A DNA stretch of 64,000 nt from Algoriphagus sp. (lineage in GTDB: Bacteria > Bacteroidota > Bacteroidia > Cytophagales > Cyclobacteriaceae): contig NZ_JAMWZB010000008.1 in the NCBI RefSeq assembly GCF_024305035.1, positions 1 to 64,000 on the forward strand, written 5' to 3'. The notes under the pieces are model-generated. The model was not told the DNA's origin and ran no database searches. It saw only the letters and a program-made list of their open reading frames with translations. Both the position numbers and the translations under genes were made by a program. Positions within the stretch are counted from its first letter, which is position 1. Every line of letters starts with the position of its first letter. Positions 26,887 through 36,947 of this stretch are shown here, piece by piece.

Positions 26887-27721
26887 CCGGATAGGTATAG
26901 CCAAATTCTCTTTCGATTTTCCCTTTGGACACCCGCTCAATGCTTACCGTCATATACACCGGTTCTAACGGTTTATCACGTGGGCCACGTCGTTCCTGCG
27001 CTATCTTTTCAGCCACGTCAAGCCCTTGTATCACTTCTCCAAATACCGTGTACTCGTCATCCAAATGTGGCGTCCCTCCCACTGATGTATAGGCATCTAT
27101 CCGTTCCTGAGGAATATCTTTGGTCAGTTTCATACTGAGTGATTGCTCAATCTCATCCCGTTTGGAAAGCAACAACTGATTCAAGGAATCATAGGCTTCG
27201 GCTTCATACAGCCTGGTGTAGGTATTTCGCAGCTCTTCTTGACTTTGGACTTGAATATACTGCATAAAAGCTGCTTGAAGCTTAGGCATATCGGTGGTCA
27301 ACTCCAACTCGGTGTATTTTTTACCCAAAACAATGTAAAACTGCGAACCACTAGACCTTCGCTCAGGGTTAATGTTATCTCCCTGCCGAGCTGCGGCAAT
27401 TACTCCCTTTTTGTGAAAATGATGGGGTAAAATCTCCTCCTCCAAAGTAGGCCATTCTTCAGATGGCACATCCTCTTTCCCAAATACATCTCCACCCTGC
27501 ACCATAAACTCTGGGATCACCCGATGAAATTCTGTCGAATCAAATCTGCCATTTTCTGCCAAATCAATAAAATTTGTCTTGTGGATGGGGGTATCATCAT
27601 ATAACACGGCTACAATTTGTCCATGTCTGGTATCGATCTTAATCAAATGATCTTTTTGTCCTGCACAGGCAAAAAAGAGCAGCGCCACTAAGCCTACTAT
27701 AATTCGATTGGATAGTTTCAT
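26876..27721 (-). CDS. cyclophilin-type peptidyl-prolyl isomerase lipoprotein
   Basis: A 281-residue exported PPIase: signal peptide with lipobox FFACA (cysteine about 19). The cyclophilin core is split: the first part carries FHRVIPEFMVQGGD and the GSQFYIVLGKK strand, then an insert of about 75 residues (helical, QAAFMQYIQVQSQEEL), then DDEYTVFGEVIQGLDV and the closing strand. Such split cyclophilins are common in Bacteroidota. It overlaps hemC by ATGA and the RfbD-like gene by 11 bases, so it is part of the overlapping run. Likely a periplasmic folding helper. Confidence 0.88.
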   Translation of the reverse strand: MKLSNRIIVGLVALLFFACAGQKDHLIKIDTRHGQIVAVLYDDTPIHKTNFIDLAENGRFDSTEFHRVIPEFMVQGGDVFGKEDVPSEEWPTLEEEILPHHFHKKGVIAAARQGDNINPERRSSGSQFYIVLGKKYTELELTTDMPKLQAAFMQYIQVQSQEELRNTYTRLYEAEAYDSLNQLLLSKRDEIEQSLSMKLTKDIPQERIDAYTSVGGTPHLDDEYTVFGEVIQGLDVAEKIAQERRGPRDKPLEPVYMTVSIERVSKGKIEREFGYTYPDGN

Positions 27722-28653
27722 TTATTCAAGGTTGATTTAATCTGGTCTAAAATTTCTTTTCCCCCAGCGTCAAAAACTTCTTTTGCAAGTTGCTTTCCAA
27801 GGGCTTCGGGATCCTCTTTGGAGCCCTCAACTTCCAATGAAATTCGCTGTTTCCCATCCAGGCTTACAATTCCACCACAGAGCTTCAGCCGATTTTCCCG
27901 AAGATGGCCCAAGGCAAAAACGGGAATACTGCAACCTCCCTCCAAAACCCGAAGGTAGGCCCGTTCTGCTCGCAATTTTAGTGCAGTTTCGGTATGATTC
28001 AAAGCCTCCGTCAGTTTGATTTTCAAGGCAGAATCCATGTTGGAAGCCACTTCCACTGCCACTGAACCTTGTCCCACCGCAGGGGTGAATTCCTCCAGAG
28101 AAAGTTCCTGGACAATTTGAGCATCATATCCCATTCGATGGACTCCGGCATAAGCCAGTAGTAACCCGTCACACAGCCCTTCATCCATTTTTCGAATACG
28201 TGTCTGTAGGTTCCCTCTGACTTCGACAGTTTTGATATGGGGGTAAAAATGCCGAAGGGTCGCTACTCTTCTTGTGGAAGAAGTTCCCAACAGAAGCGGT
28301 TTGGATCCATCTGTCAAATCCATTTCCGGTTGATGCGATAGAATCACGTCATTTTCCTTTTCCCGCTCGGTAAAGGCTATTATCTCAAAGCCTTCCGGCA
28401 GGATGGATTGCATATCCTTAGCTGAGTGAACTGCAAGATCAATTCGCCCATCAAGCAACTGATCTTCCAGCTCTTGAGTAAACACTCCTTTACTTCCAAT
28501 TTTCGAAATCGATACATCCAAAACTTGATCACCTTTAGTATCAATAATGACGATTTCAGATTCCAAATCTGAATTTTTCAGCAATTCCGCCACATGATAA
28601 GCCTGCCAAAGAGCCAACTTACTTCCACGGGTTCCTATTTTAATTTTTCTCAT
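27718..28653 (-). CDS. hemC: hydroxymethylbilane synthase
   Basis: A 311-residue enzyme that joins four porphobilinogen units into hydroxymethylbilane in tetrapyrrole synthesis, in the cytoplasm. Visible hallmarks: [10 protein letters not shown] near the N-terminus, VHSAKDMQ (about 78), GTSSTRR, the NLQTRIRKM region, and the dipyrromethane-cofactor cysteine in LEGGCSIPV (about 239). hemE (48293) and hemB (57761) are also in the window but not adjacent. Both ends overlap neighbours by ATGA. Confidence 0.96.
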   Translation of the reverse strand: MRKIKIGTRGSKLALWQAYHVAELLKNSDLESEIVIIDTKGDQVLDVSISKIGSKGVFTQELEDQLLDGRIDLAVHSAKDMQSILPEGFEIIAFTEREKENDVILSHQPEMDLTDGSKPLLLGTSSTRRVATLRHFYPHIKTVEVRGNLQTRIRKMDEGLCDGLLLAYAGVHRMGYDAQIVQELSLEEFTPAVGQGSVAVEVASNMDSALKIKLTEALNHTETALKLRAERAYLRVLEGGCSIPVFALGHLRENRLKLCGGIVSLDGKQRISLEVEGSKEDPEALGKQLAKEVFDAGGKEILDQIKSTLNK

Positions 28654-29558
28654 TGTTCGGCAGCTCGTTTTGGGGATTTCTTCTGTACTCCTTCTTCAAT
28701 AAACTTAATAATTTCGGCGGCAATGTCTATCCCCGTGGCCTTCTCAATCCCCTCTAATCCCGGCGAACTGTTCACTTCTAAAATCAAGGGCCCTCGAGCA
28801 GACTGAAGCATATCCACCCCGGCAATATCCAATCCCAAAGCTTTGGCCGCTCCTAATGCTGCCTGACGCTCAGCCCTACTCAATTTGATAATGGTTGCTT
28901 TTCCCCCTCGATGGAGATTGGATCGGAATTCTCCTTCAGCTCCTTGGCGCTTCATAGCCCCAACCACTTTACCATTGACCACAAAAGCACGAATATCAGC
29001 TCCTTTGGCCTCCTTGATAAATTCCTGAACTATAATCCGGGCTTTCAATCCATGAAATGCCTCGATCACAGATTGCCCCGCTTTCTTGGTCTCGGCTAAA
29101 ACCACCCCAAGTCCTTGAGTTCCTTCAAGCAATTTAATAATCAAGGGTGCCCCCCCCACATGCTCTATGAGTTGTTTTTCCCCGCCTTTGGAAAAATTGG
29201 TAAAGGCGGTTTTTGGCATTCCCAAGCCGGCCTTGGAGAGAATCTGAAGGCTTCTTAGCTTATCTCTACTTCTGACAATAGCTTGAGAATTAACTGCAGA
29301 AAAAGTTCCCATCAATTCAAACTGCCGGACCACCGCAGTGCCGTAAAATGTGACCGAAGCTCCAACCCGTGGAATAATCGCATCCACATCAGTTAGCTTT
29401 TCACCCTTGTAGATAATTGAAGGTCCTTCTTGCTCAATGATCAAATCGCAAACGCTATGATTGACAATCAATGGCTCATGACCTGCTGCTTGAATGGCTT
29501 GATACAACCTTTTAGTGGAATATAAACTGGGGTTCCTTGAGAGAATTGCTATTTTCAT
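28650..29558 (-). CDS. rimK: RimK-family ATP-grasp glutamate ligase
   Basis: A 302-residue ATP-grasp enzyme of the type that adds glutamate residues to ribosomal protein S6. The start [10 protein letters not shown] at 29558 is preferred over one 42 bases upstream that lies in the protease gene. It has the N-terminal RimK pre-ATP-grasp domain ([10 protein letters not shown]), the DAIIPRVG strand, the ATP-grasp lid ([12 protein letters not shown]) and the metal-binding tail [13 protein letters not shown]. The partner protease gene lies immediately upstream and hemC immediately downstream (ATGA). Target specificity beyond S6 is inferred from the family. Confidence 0.92.
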   Translation of the reverse strand: MKIAILSRNPSLYSTKRLYQAIQAAGHEPLIVNHSVCDLIIEQEGPSIIYKGEKLTDVDAIIPRVGASVTFYGTAVVRQFELMGTFSAVNSQAIVRSRDKLRSLQILSKAGLGMPKTAFTNFSKGGEKQLIEHVGGAPLIIKLLEGTQGLGVVLAETKKAGQSVIEAFHGLKARIIVQEFIKEAKGADIRAFVVNGKVVGAMKRQGAEGEFRSNLHRGGKATIIKLSRAERQAALGAAKALGLDIAGVDMLQSARGPLILEVNSSPGLEGIEKATGIDIAAEIIKFIEEGVQKKSPKRAAEQ

Positions 29559-29559
29559 T

Positions 29560-29994
29560 TTACTTGCGGTATGCTTTGGCTTGATTAATGGTCGATACAT
29601 CCACTAAAAAACGATTTCTGAGGATTTTTCTTCCCAATAGGATGGCATTCTTCATACTAGACCGATCAGTTAACGTGATTTCGGCCATAAAATTCTCTCC
29701 CGCCAATTCCATGGTGGTTTCAATCAGGTATCGAACTTCAGCTTGTCCAAACGAGTTTTTTACTTTCTTCTCTTTGTATTTCTCAAAAAGGACTTGTTTG
29801 CCCGTAAACCCTTTATGTCCCGGAAGAAGAGCTTCGAAAACCAACACTTTCTTCCCATTGCGGACTTCCTCTCTGATATTTTCAGCATGAACAGAGCTGG
29901 TATAGGCACCGGTATCTACTTTGGCCCAGACCAGCTTCAAGCCCAATTCAGGAAGTGAGATCCGTTCCTTTCGGCCAATTATTTTTTTATCCAT
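29560..29994 (-). CDS. RimB-like retropepsin-fold protease
   Basis: A 144-residue protein of the ATP-dependent zinc protease (PF05618) family; relatives next to RimK are called RimB. The aspartic-protease-like signature VDTGAYTSS (about 26-34) and the second-half ILLGRKIL (about 117-124) fit the retropepsin fold. The family's zinc label is historic. RimB regulates or reverses RimK glutamylation in other bacteria. One base separates it from rimK, and its start overlaps the stop of the polymerase delta' gene. Confidence 0.85.
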   Translation of the reverse strand: MDKKIIGRKERISLPELGLKLVWAKVDTGAYTSSVHAENIREEVRNGKKVLVFEALLPGHKGFTGKQVLFEKYKEKKVKNSFGQAEVRYLIETTMELAGENFMAEITLTDRSSMKNAILLGRKILRNRFLVDVSTINQAKAYRK

Positions 29995-31135
29995 GTTGAC
30001 TGATTTTCATCATAAGACGGGCAATTTCCATCGATAAATCGGTAAAGATTAACTTTGCATTTCCATTTCGCTCCAAATGGTAATGGGCCTGATTAAATAA
30101 CTGATAAAGTCCGGGTATATGGTCTTCGGTGAGTACGTTCCCACTAATTTTCTCAATAAAATCCCGGTCCTCACCCTTGGTTCGAAGAAGTGAGTCTACC
30201 GAAGAATTCTTCAATAAAATCTCCCTCAATACATTCATCCCAGTCTGTAAAACGGATTTTTGTGCTTCTTTATCATATTTATGATAAGCGTCCGAAAGAG
30301 TGAAAATCTCTTTAAAATTACGACGATTACACAATCTAAACCAATCTCTCACCCAGGCGACTTGCTGATCTTCCACCTGATGGACCAAACGCACAGCTTC
30401 TCGGAGGTTTCCGTCGGCAATCATAGCAATCTGACTAGCCGTTTGAGCATCACAAAATCCACCGTTGACCAAATATTCATGGATTTCCTCATCGGTAAAA
30501 GCCCGGATCATGACTTTTTGAGTACGGGATAAAATCGTGGTCAAAAGCTGCTCAGGCCGAGAAGTAATGAGCATGAAAATCGTTTTATGCTGTGGCTCTT
30601 CCAGTATTTTTAAAAGGGCATTGGAGGCTTCAGTATTAAGATATTCGGCCCCCCATATCAACATCATTTTATATCCCCCTTCGAAAGAAACCAATGAAAG
30701 CGTCTGAATGATTTTTCGAGCTGCACCCACCGAAATATTCAATTGTTTCTTTTCCAGACCATTGAAATAAATATAGTCATGAATATTTCCATATGGCTGC
30801 TCTAAGGCAAACTTTCTGAAATTAGCCAAATGATCAACCTTATCCTCTTTTTCCTCTTTTTTTTCTTCCTTATTTTTTGAAATAAGGGGAAAAGCAAAGT
30901 TTAGATCTGGCATCACCAATTTTGCCATCCGCTGACAGGCAGGACAGGTCCCACAAGAATCTTCTTCACTCGGATTTTGACAGTAAAGAAAAGTGGATAA
31001 GGCCAAAGCCATCGTCAAACTAGCTGAACCCTCCGGCCCATGAAAAAGCAGGGCATGCGCCAAATGATTCTGTTTGACTGCATTAATTAAATGTTTTTTG
31101 GTTTCGGGCAAACCTGGTATTTCGGCAAACTGCAT
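29987..31135 (-). CDS. holB: DNA polymerase III delta' subunit
   Basis: A 382-residue clamp-loader subunit. The N-terminal AAA-like domain has a P-loop-like GPEGSAS without the lysine, as expected for delta', which does not hydrolyse ATP. A CGTCPAC zinc module follows at about 60-66. A charged insert rich in K and E (about 88-102, KNKEEKKEEKEDK) is unusual. The LLKILEEPQHKT helix and SRTQKV sensor region are typical. First gene of the overlapping run 31135 to 25969. Confidence 0.88.
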   Translation of the reverse strand: MQFAEIPGLPETKKHLINAVKQNHLAHALLFHGPEGSASLTMALALSTFLYCQNPSEEDSCGTCPACQRMAKLVMPDLNFAFPLISKNKEEKKEEKEDKVDHLANFRKFALEQPYGNIHDYIYFNGLEKKQLNISVGAARKIIQTLSLVSFEGGYKMMLIWGAEYLNTEASNALLKILEEPQHKTIFMLITSRPEQLLTTILSRTQKVMIRAFTDEEIHEYLVNGGFCDAQTASQIAMIADGNLREAVRLVHQVEDQQVAWVRDWFRLCNRRNFKEIFTLSDAYHKYDKEAQKSVLQTGMNVLREILLKNSSVDSLLRTKGEDRDFIEKISGNVLTEDHIPGLYQLFNQAHYHLERNGNAKLIFTDLSMEIARLMMKISQHG

Positions 31136-31139
31136 GAGG

Positions 31140-32339
31140 CTATTTTTCTGGGTTGTTTTCCCAAATTCGATAATTTTTGGTCATTTCAAAGACCTTTTGA
31201 AAAAGTGCTGATTCCACTTCAGTCCATCTTAGTTTTCTTCGTTGCATGACAATGGCTGCGGTCTGCTCAAATTTGGAATATTGAAAGGTAGAAAAACCAG
31301 CCGCTCCACCCCAAGCAAATGAAGGAATAAAATTGCGGGGAAATCCATCTCCAAAAATATTTGCTCCTACTCCGACAACCGTACCGGTATTAAACATGGT
31401 ATTGATTCCACATTTGGAGTGGTCTCCCATCATCAATCCACAAAACTGCAACCCGGTAGACACAAACCCTCCCCGGACGTAATTCCAAATTTTTACAGGC
31501 GCATAATTATTTTTCAAATTTGAGGTATTGGTATCTGCACCCAAGTTACACCATTCCCCAATGACTGAATTCCCGAGAAATCCATCGTGCCCCTTGTTGG
31601 AATATCCAAAAAACACAGAATTTGAGATTTCTCCACCCACCTTTGAATAGGGCCCCACAGTGATATCTCCACGCATTTTAGCGCCCATATTGACCGTGGA
31701 TCCCTCACATAATGCAAATGGGCCTCTAATCACCGCTCCTTCTTGAATTTCAGTATTTTTTCCGATGTAAATCGGTCCATTTTCTGCATTGAGTAGTGCC
31801 GCTTTGATCATTGCCCCCTCTTCGATAAAAATATCCTGCCCATAGGTCCTCGTATAAGGGTCGGTAATCGTTTGACTTTTCCGCCCATCAGTGATGCGTT
31901 GAAAGTCCCGTGCTATTTCTTTCCCATTTAAACTGAAAATTTCCCAAGGATGCTGAATCAGTTGCGGTACTTCAGATAATTGAATCACCTGCTTTTCTGA
32001 AGCGGATGAAAGATTTTTCTCTGTTTCTCCGATATAAGTTGCAATCAGTGTTTTCCCAAAATAAAGGGATTGATTTTTATCCAATCTCCTAAGGAATGCC
32101 AGGGTATCAGGCGTGGGAATCAGTGCACCATTAATTGCTAAAGCTTCACCGGATAGCCGGGGGTATTTCTCTTGCAAATAATCTTGGGTAAGAAATGAAA
32201 CTTTCTTATGGGTGATGAGCTCCCATTTTTCGGAAAGTGTTAGGATTCCTACTCGGATCGCTCCGACCGGACGCGTAAAAGTAAAAGGCAATAAAGCTCC
32301 TCGAATCGAGGGGTCGTCAAACAACAGTATCTGCTCCAT
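31140..32339 (-). CDS. GlmU-like protein with left-handed beta-helix
   Basis: A 399-residue protein with a reduced nucleotidyltransferase-like N-terminal half and a C-terminal left-handed beta-helix. The start at 32339 (MEQILLFDDP) is chosen over an upstream ATG located in the terminator. The N-terminal part lacks the GxGTRM-type loop of true GlmU; the C-terminal half has hexapeptide-type repeats (GPIYIGKNTEIQEGAVIRG, GAKMRGDITVG) ending with aromatic and basic residues. Bacteroidota GlmU-family proteins of this kind may use only one of the two activities. It lies four bases before holB. Confidence 0.8.
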   Translation of the reverse strand: MEQILLFDDPSIRGALLPFTFTRPVGAIRVGILTLSEKWELITHKKVSFLTQDYLQEKYPRLSGEALAINGALIPTPDTLAFLRRLDKNQSLYFGKTLIATYIGETEKNLSSASEKQVIQLSEVPQLIQHPWEIFSLNGKEIARDFQRITDGRKSQTITDPYTRTYGQDIFIEEGAMIKAALLNAENGPIYIGKNTEIQEGAVIRGPFALCEGSTVNMGAKMRGDITVGPYSKVGGEISNSVFFGYSNKGHDGFLGNSVIGEWCNLGADTNTSNLKNNYAPVKIWNYVRGGFVSTGLQFCGLMMGDHSKCGINTMFNTGTVVGVGANIFGDGFPRNFIPSFAWGGAAGFSTFQYSKFEQTAAIVMQRRKLRWTEVESALFQKVFEMTKNYRIWENNPEK

Positions 32340-32350
32340 GGGACAAAAAT

Positions 32351-32390
32351 AAAAAAGTCTCCCGGAATCCATGCTCCGGAAGACTTTTTC
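32351..32390 (-). terminator. terminator after rpmE
   Basis: AAAAAGTCT-CCCGGA pairs with TCCGG-AAGACTTTTT with a one-base mismatch; flanking A and T runs suit both strands. It lies between rpmE and the GlmU-like gene. Confidence 0.8.
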
Positions 32391-32408
32391 GATAAAGACT
32401 CTTGCGAA

Positions 32409-32651
32409 TTACTTCTTGTATCTTCTGTTGAATTTCTCCACCCGACCTGCGGTATCGAGCAACATTTTCTTTCCTGTATAGAAGGGATGAGACTCAGAGC
32501 TCACTTCTATTTTGTAAACAGGGTATTGCTTGCCATCTTCCCATTCGATTGTCTCAGAGGTTTCGATGGTAGATTTGGTCATAAATTTAAACTCAGAAGA
32601 AGTGTCATAAAACACAACGTCTCTGTAGTTTGGATGAATATCAGCTTTCAT
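32409..32651 (-). CDS. rpmE: 50S ribosomal protein L31 type B
   Basis: An 80-residue L31 of the zinc-free type B (C- form): [16 protein letters not shown] opening, no CxxC pair, and the closing [13 protein letters not shown]31 sits at the subunit bridge; type B forms are often the only version in Bacteroidota or a low-zinc replacement. Single gene with its own terminator. Confidence 0.96.
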   Translation of the reverse strand: MKADIHPNYRDVVFYDTSSEFKFMTKSTIETSETIEWEDGKQYPVYKIEVSSESHPFYTGKKMLLDTAGRVEKFNRRYKK

Positions 32652-32897
32652 ATCACTAGTATTTTTGGAGTACCTTTTTCAAATGAGGCACAAAGTTATC
32701 CTTTTTCGCAAAAACCACCAAATCTTTATTGGAAATTTCTAAGAAGCACCGCAAATCTCTTGGTCTGTAAAGGTAATGAGCTGCAGGAATTTCTAACTAC
32801 GGATTATAAAAGTTTAAGAAAAAGATCAGGATCTCTTTGAAAACTGTATTTTCGGGTAGAAAAGCGTTTAATTTCTCGCTTTTCAACTAGAGACCCT

Positions 32898-34595
32898 ATG
32901 CAAAACTCCCTTTCCACGCCACTCCATTTCAGTTTGATTCTGAGCTGTATTTTAGCTTTTATCACCTCCTCTATTTTTGCTCAGGGCAGCTACATTCCCT
33001 ACGAACGGGATTACTATCATAAAATCGAGCGCTATGAAATTCTACAAGGAGCGATTACCCCGTTTTTTCTAACCGGATTCAAACCATACCGAAGGGATAT
33101 TTTAGCTCAATACCTGGACAGCTTGTCGGGAGACCCAACGATTCAATCGGCCTCGGATCGATTTAACATCGCCTATTTGGCTCAGGATAATTGGGAGTTC
33201 GTCCAGCAAGAAAGTTCAGAATCCAAAACCCCATTTTTAAATAAGATATATCGTCGACCGGGGGATTTTGCTCATTACTACAGTGAGGATTTTGACATTC
33301 ATCTCAGTCCGGTACTTTTTTTAAGTGGAGGAATAGAAAGCGATCAAGAACGGAAACCCGCCCAACTGAGTCGAGGAATTGTGGTTCGAGGAGCCATTGA
33401 TAAAAAAGTAAGTTTTTATACTTACCTAACCACTTCAGAGGTTTTCCTTCCCTCATGGACAAAGGCTTATGCCAACCAAAACCTCGCAGTTCCCGGGGAA
33501 GGATTCTGGAAAGAGTATCAGCAAGACGGCTACAGCTATTTTTCTGCCCGAGGCCATGTCAATTTTCACCTAACCAAAAGCATCCAGGCACAAGTAGGAC
33601 ATGATCGGAACTTTGTTGGCGAAGGCTATCGGTCATTTCTCTTATCCGACTTTTCCAATCCCTACATGTTTGTGAAACTGAACACCAAAATCTGGAAATT
33701 TCAGCTCACGAATTTATGGTCCCAAATGACCGCAGATGTCTTTTACAATCGCCGAAGGCCCACAGACGGGCGTTATCCTCAAAAGTTTTTCTCCATGCAT
33801 CGTCTGAGTTTCAACCTGGGCAAAAAGCTTACTATCGGGTTTTTTGAATCCGTAATGACCGATCAGATTAATTTTAACTATTTCAATCCGGTTGTCTTTT
33901 TCCGCTGGGTGGAGCAGCAACTCGGTACTCCAGACAAGGTCATGCTAGGGATGGATGCCAAATGGAATTTCCGTCCGGGAATGCAGCTTTATGGACAATT
34001 TGCATTAGATGAATTTGTCTTCGGAGAATTTTTTGGAATTGACGGAAAGGGCTCCAAGCGAAATAAATACGGCGTTCAAGCCGGTTTCAAATACATGAAT
34101 GCGTTTAAAGTGTCCAATTTGGACCTTCAAGCTGAATTCAATACTGCGCGTCCTTATACTTTTCAGGAAAAAGTCGATTACCAATCCTACTCCAACTGGC
34201 GAACTCCACTCACCCACCCTCTTGGAGCTAATTTTCGGGAATTTATTGGAATTCTACGGTATCAACCACTCCCGCGATTAACCCTAACGGCTTTGGGCAT
34301 GTATCAATTTTTTGGAACTGATCCGGAACCTGAAACCAATTGGGGGGGAAATGTCTTGAAAAATCGACTTAACGGAAGCCCCACCGGATTGTTTGGCAAT
34401 GTCATTGGACAAGGAGTAGAAAATCAAGTGTATCAATCAAATCTGACTGCAAGCTATATGCTGAAGCATAATTTCTTCCTTGACGCATCGCATACCTTCA
34501 GACATCGGCAAATCGAGGGAACAGATTCCCAGCGATCCCAATTGATTCAACTGGGAATCCGATGGAATTTTATCCGACCAGAATTCAATTTCTAG
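32898..34595 (+). CDS. RemB/Wzi-like outer membrane barrel protein
   Basis: A 565-residue outer membrane protein with signal peptide (about 1-29). It starts with a helical segment (YIPYERDYYHKIERYEILQG), followed by many long amphipathic strands ending in LGIRWNFIRPEFNF, with an aromatic terminus typical of barrel insertion. The overall layout resembles Wzi capsule-assembly and RemB gliding-motility barrels of Bacteroidota (recalled, not searched). No other gliding genes are next to it. Divergent from rpmE. Confidence 0.7.
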   Translation: MQNSLSTPLHFSLILSCILAFITSSIFAQGSYIPYERDYYHKIERYEILQGAITPFFLTGFKPYRRDILAQYLDSLSGDPTIQSASDRFNIAYLAQDNWEFVQQESSESKTPFLNKIYRRPGDFAHYYSEDFDIHLSPVLFLSGGIESDQERKPAQLSRGIVVRGAIDKKVSFYTYLTTSEVFLPSWTKAYANQNLAVPGEGFWKEYQQDGYSYFSARGHVNFHLTKSIQAQVGHDRNFVGEGYRSFLLSDFSNPYMFVKLNTKIWKFQLTNLWSQMTADVFYNRRRPTDGRYPQKFFSMHRLSFNLGKKLTIGFFESVMTDQINFNYFNPVVFFRWVEQQLGTPDKVMLGMDAKWNFRPGMQLYGQFALDEFVFGEFFGIDGKGSKRNKYGVQAGFKYMNAFKVSNLDLQAEFNTARPYTFQEKVDYQSYSNWRTPLTHPLGANFREFIGILRYQPLPRLTLTALGMYQFFGTDPEPETNWGGNVLKNRLNGSPTGLFGNVIGQGVENQVYQSNLTASYMLKHNFFLDASHTFRHRQIEGTDSQRSQLIQLGIRWNFIRPEFNF

Positions 34596-34646
34596 TCCAA
34601 CAGCTATTTTCCGTAACTTGCGCGCTCAAATGATGAATCGATATTC

Positions 34647-36479
34647 ATGAAGACTTATCTGCGGATTCTTTCCTATGCCAGACCCTATGGAAAGTTTGTG
34701 CCCACCTATATTATCTACACGCTCTTTTCCATCATTTTTGGACTGATCAATTTTACTCTGCTCAAGCCACTTTTTGATGTCATTTTTGAGCAAGTGGATC
34801 CTAAGACTTTGGACCAGTATCGGAACCTGCCTGAATTTAATCTTTCGATAGACTACTTTACAGGCTTGTTCAACCATTATTTCTTGGAGGTTTCAGGTGA
34901 ATACGGGAAAGTTGGTACGCTGATTTTCGTTTGTATCATCATTGTTATTTCGGTCTTTCTCTCGAATCTTTTCACCTATTTATCGGGAGTGGTTTTAGCC
35001 AAAGTCCGAGCGGTGGTCATCAAGCGGATGCGGATGGATATTTTTGGGAAAGTGAGTGGGCTGCACATCGGCTATTTTTCAGATGAGCGAAAGGGCGATC
35101 TTTTGTCTAAAATGACAAATGATGTCCAAGAAGTCGAAAACACCATTGTACAATCCCTTCGCGTGGTATTTCGCGAACCCGCGACAATCCTACTTTATTT
35201 TGCTGTCCTGTTTTTTATGTCGGTGAAACTGACTCTTTTTACCATTTTGATTATCCCAATTTCTGGTGCTATCATTGGGGGAATTACCCGAAGGTTAAAA
35301 AAACGTGCCGTTCAGAGTCAGCAATCGTTGGGTAGAATTGTGAACATTCTAGACGAGACACTTAGCGGGATGCGAGTCATCAAAGCTTTCAATGCCGAGC
35401 AGTTCATGTTTGGAAAGTTTGATCAGGAAACTGACCAATACGCTGCTATCAATGTCAATATGGCCCGAAAGAATGAATTAGCTTCACCGATTTCTCAATT
35501 TTTGGGAGTGACAGTAGTTGCGGGAATCTTAGTTTATGGTGGTAGTTTGGTCTTAAGTGGAAATTCAGATTTGAGTGCCTCAGATTTTATCACCTATATT
35601 ATCATTTTCACCCAAGTCTTAAATCCCGCTAAAGAAATCTCACGTGCGGTGTCCAGCATTCAGCGGGGTATTGCCTCGGCGGAACGAATTTTTGAGGTGG
35701 TGGATACCGATTCAAAAATCAAAAACCCAGCTCATGCCCTCAGCCTTGATCGGTTCGAACGGGGGATTAGTTTTGAACAAGTTAGCTTTGCCTACGAGGA
35801 GCAACTCATCTTAACAGACATTAATTTTACCCTTGAAAAAGGAAAAACCATCGCACTAGTCGGCCCTTCCGGAGGTGGAAAATCTACCTTAGCCGATTTG
35901 GTTCCACGCTTTTATGATCCCACCAAAGGAAAAATCACTCTTGATGGAAAAGATCTCCGAAGCTTGAAGCTAGAAGAGCTTCGCAAACTCATGGGTATTG
36001 TCACGCAAGAATCCATCCTCTTTAATGACACCGTATTTAACAACATCGCCTTCGGAATAGAAGAAGTCACAGAAGACCAAGTCATTGAGGCTGCCAAAAT
36101 CGCCAATGCCCATGAATTTATCCGAAAAATGGAGGAAGGCTACCAAACTTCCATTGGAGAACGTGGCACAAAACTTTCAGGTGGCCAGCGGCAGCGACTA
36201 AGCATTGCCCGAGCGGTTTTGAAAAACCCTCCAATTCTCATTCTGGATGAGGCCACTTCAGCTTTAGATTCCGAGTCAGAACAATTGGTACAAGAAGCTC
36301 TTAGTCATTTGATGAAAAACCGGACTACTTTGGTGATTGCCCATCGGTTGAGCACCATACAGCATGCCGATGAAATTTTGGTAATTGAACGGGGTCAAAT
36401 CGTACAGCGAGGAAATCATCAAGAATTAATAAGTCAGGATGGACTGTATCAAAAACTTTCGAGTATTCAGTCGGTTTAG
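34647..36479 (+). CDS. MsbA-like ABC exporter
   Basis: A 610-residue half-transporter: six transmembrane helices (about 20-335) followed by the nucleotide-binding domain. Walker A GPSGGGKST (about 407-415), Q-loop VTQESILFND, signature LSGGQRQRL, Walker B ILILDEA and switch histidine in VIAHRLST are intact. The fold is that of lipid-flippase MsbA relatives; substrate inferred only. No RND or kinase genes are adjacent. It is followed 29 bases later by a small membrane protein. Confidence 0.92.
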   Translation: MKTYLRILSYARPYGKFVPTYIIYTLFSIIFGLINFTLLKPLFDVIFEQVDPKTLDQYRNLPEFNLSIDYFTGLFNHYFLEVSGEYGKVGTLIFVCIIIVISVFLSNLFTYLSGVVLAKVRAVVIKRMRMDIFGKVSGLHIGYFSDERKGDLLSKMTNDVQEVENTIVQSLRVVFREPATILLYFAVLFFMSVKLTLFTILIIPISGAIIGGITRRLKKRAVQSQQSLGRIVNILDETLSGMRVIKAFNAEQFMFGKFDQETDQYAAINVNMARKNELASPISQFLGVTVVAGILVYGGSLVLSGNSDLSASDFITYIIIFTQVLNPAKEISRAVSSIQRGIASAERIFEVVDTDSKIKNPAHALSLDRFERGISFEQVSFAYEEQLILTDINFTLEKGKTIALVGPSGGGKSTLADLVPRFYDPTKGKITLDGKDLRSLKLEELRKLMGIVTQESILFNDTVFNNIAFGIEEVTEDQVIEAAKIANAHEFIRKMEEGYQTSIGERGTKLSGGQRQRLSIARAVLKNPPILILDEATSALDSESEQLVQEALSHLMKNRTTLVIAHRLSTIQHADEILVIERGQIVQRGNHQELISQDGLYQKLSSIQSV

Positions 36480-36508
36480 TATATTTAAGCAAGCAAATTT
36501 TACTGTTT

Positions 36509-36889
36509 ATGAAAAAATTTCATCAAATACTTCAGATTACTCTCTTAGTTTATTTCTCCATTTTCTTGGTCTTTTTTATTGCATTTGAAACGTTGGGAGG
36601 AATTTTCGGAATGGAGGAAGTTACTTCAGACACTGTGGTTAAAATTATCTTGGTTGGGTTTATCTTGTTTTTGGCCTCTTGGCTAATTGGGAAGGGAGTT
36701 CGATCTTCTTTGGAGAAAAAAATCAAGAAAATGGAATCTGAAATGAATGGACTCAAGGCTAAAATCTATGACATGGAACATCCAACAACCCTGCAAAAAC
36801 CAACGCCGAAGCCCATGCCAAAACCAACTGCATCTGGAGATTCCGAAACCGGAAATTTGCCGCCAAGACAAAATTTCACGGATAAATAA
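36509..36889 (+). CDS. small membrane protein with coiled-coil and Pro-rich tail
   Basis: A 126-residue protein, unknown family. Two hydrophobic segments (about 8-30 and 45-65), a short charged coiled-coil (70-92, LEKKIKKMESEMNGLKAK) and a proline/lysine-rich unstructured tail (95-126, KPTPKPMPKP). Both termini are probably cytoplasmic. It lies just behind the MsbA-like gene and before a terminator, so it likely shares that transcript. Confidence 0.6.
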   Translation: MKKFHQILQITLLVYFSIFLVFFIAFETLGGIFGMEEVTSDTVVKIILVGFILFLASWLIGKGVRSSLEKKIKKMESEMNGLKAKIYDMEHPTTLQKPTPKPMPKPTASGDSETGNLPPRQNFTDK

Positions 36890-36920
36890 GGAGTTAATTT
36901 TCAAAAAAACTGTATATTAA

Positions 36921-36947
36921 GGAAACCCAAACAGGTTTCCTTTTTTC
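36921..36947 (+). terminator. hairpin and T tract abutting the yifB start
   Basis: GGAAACC (36921-36927) pairs with GGTTTCC (36934-36940), followed by six T and then the yifB ATG at 36948. It is a proper-looking terminator for the upstream operon but leaves no room for a separate promoter or ribosome site before yifB. Confidence 0.75.
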
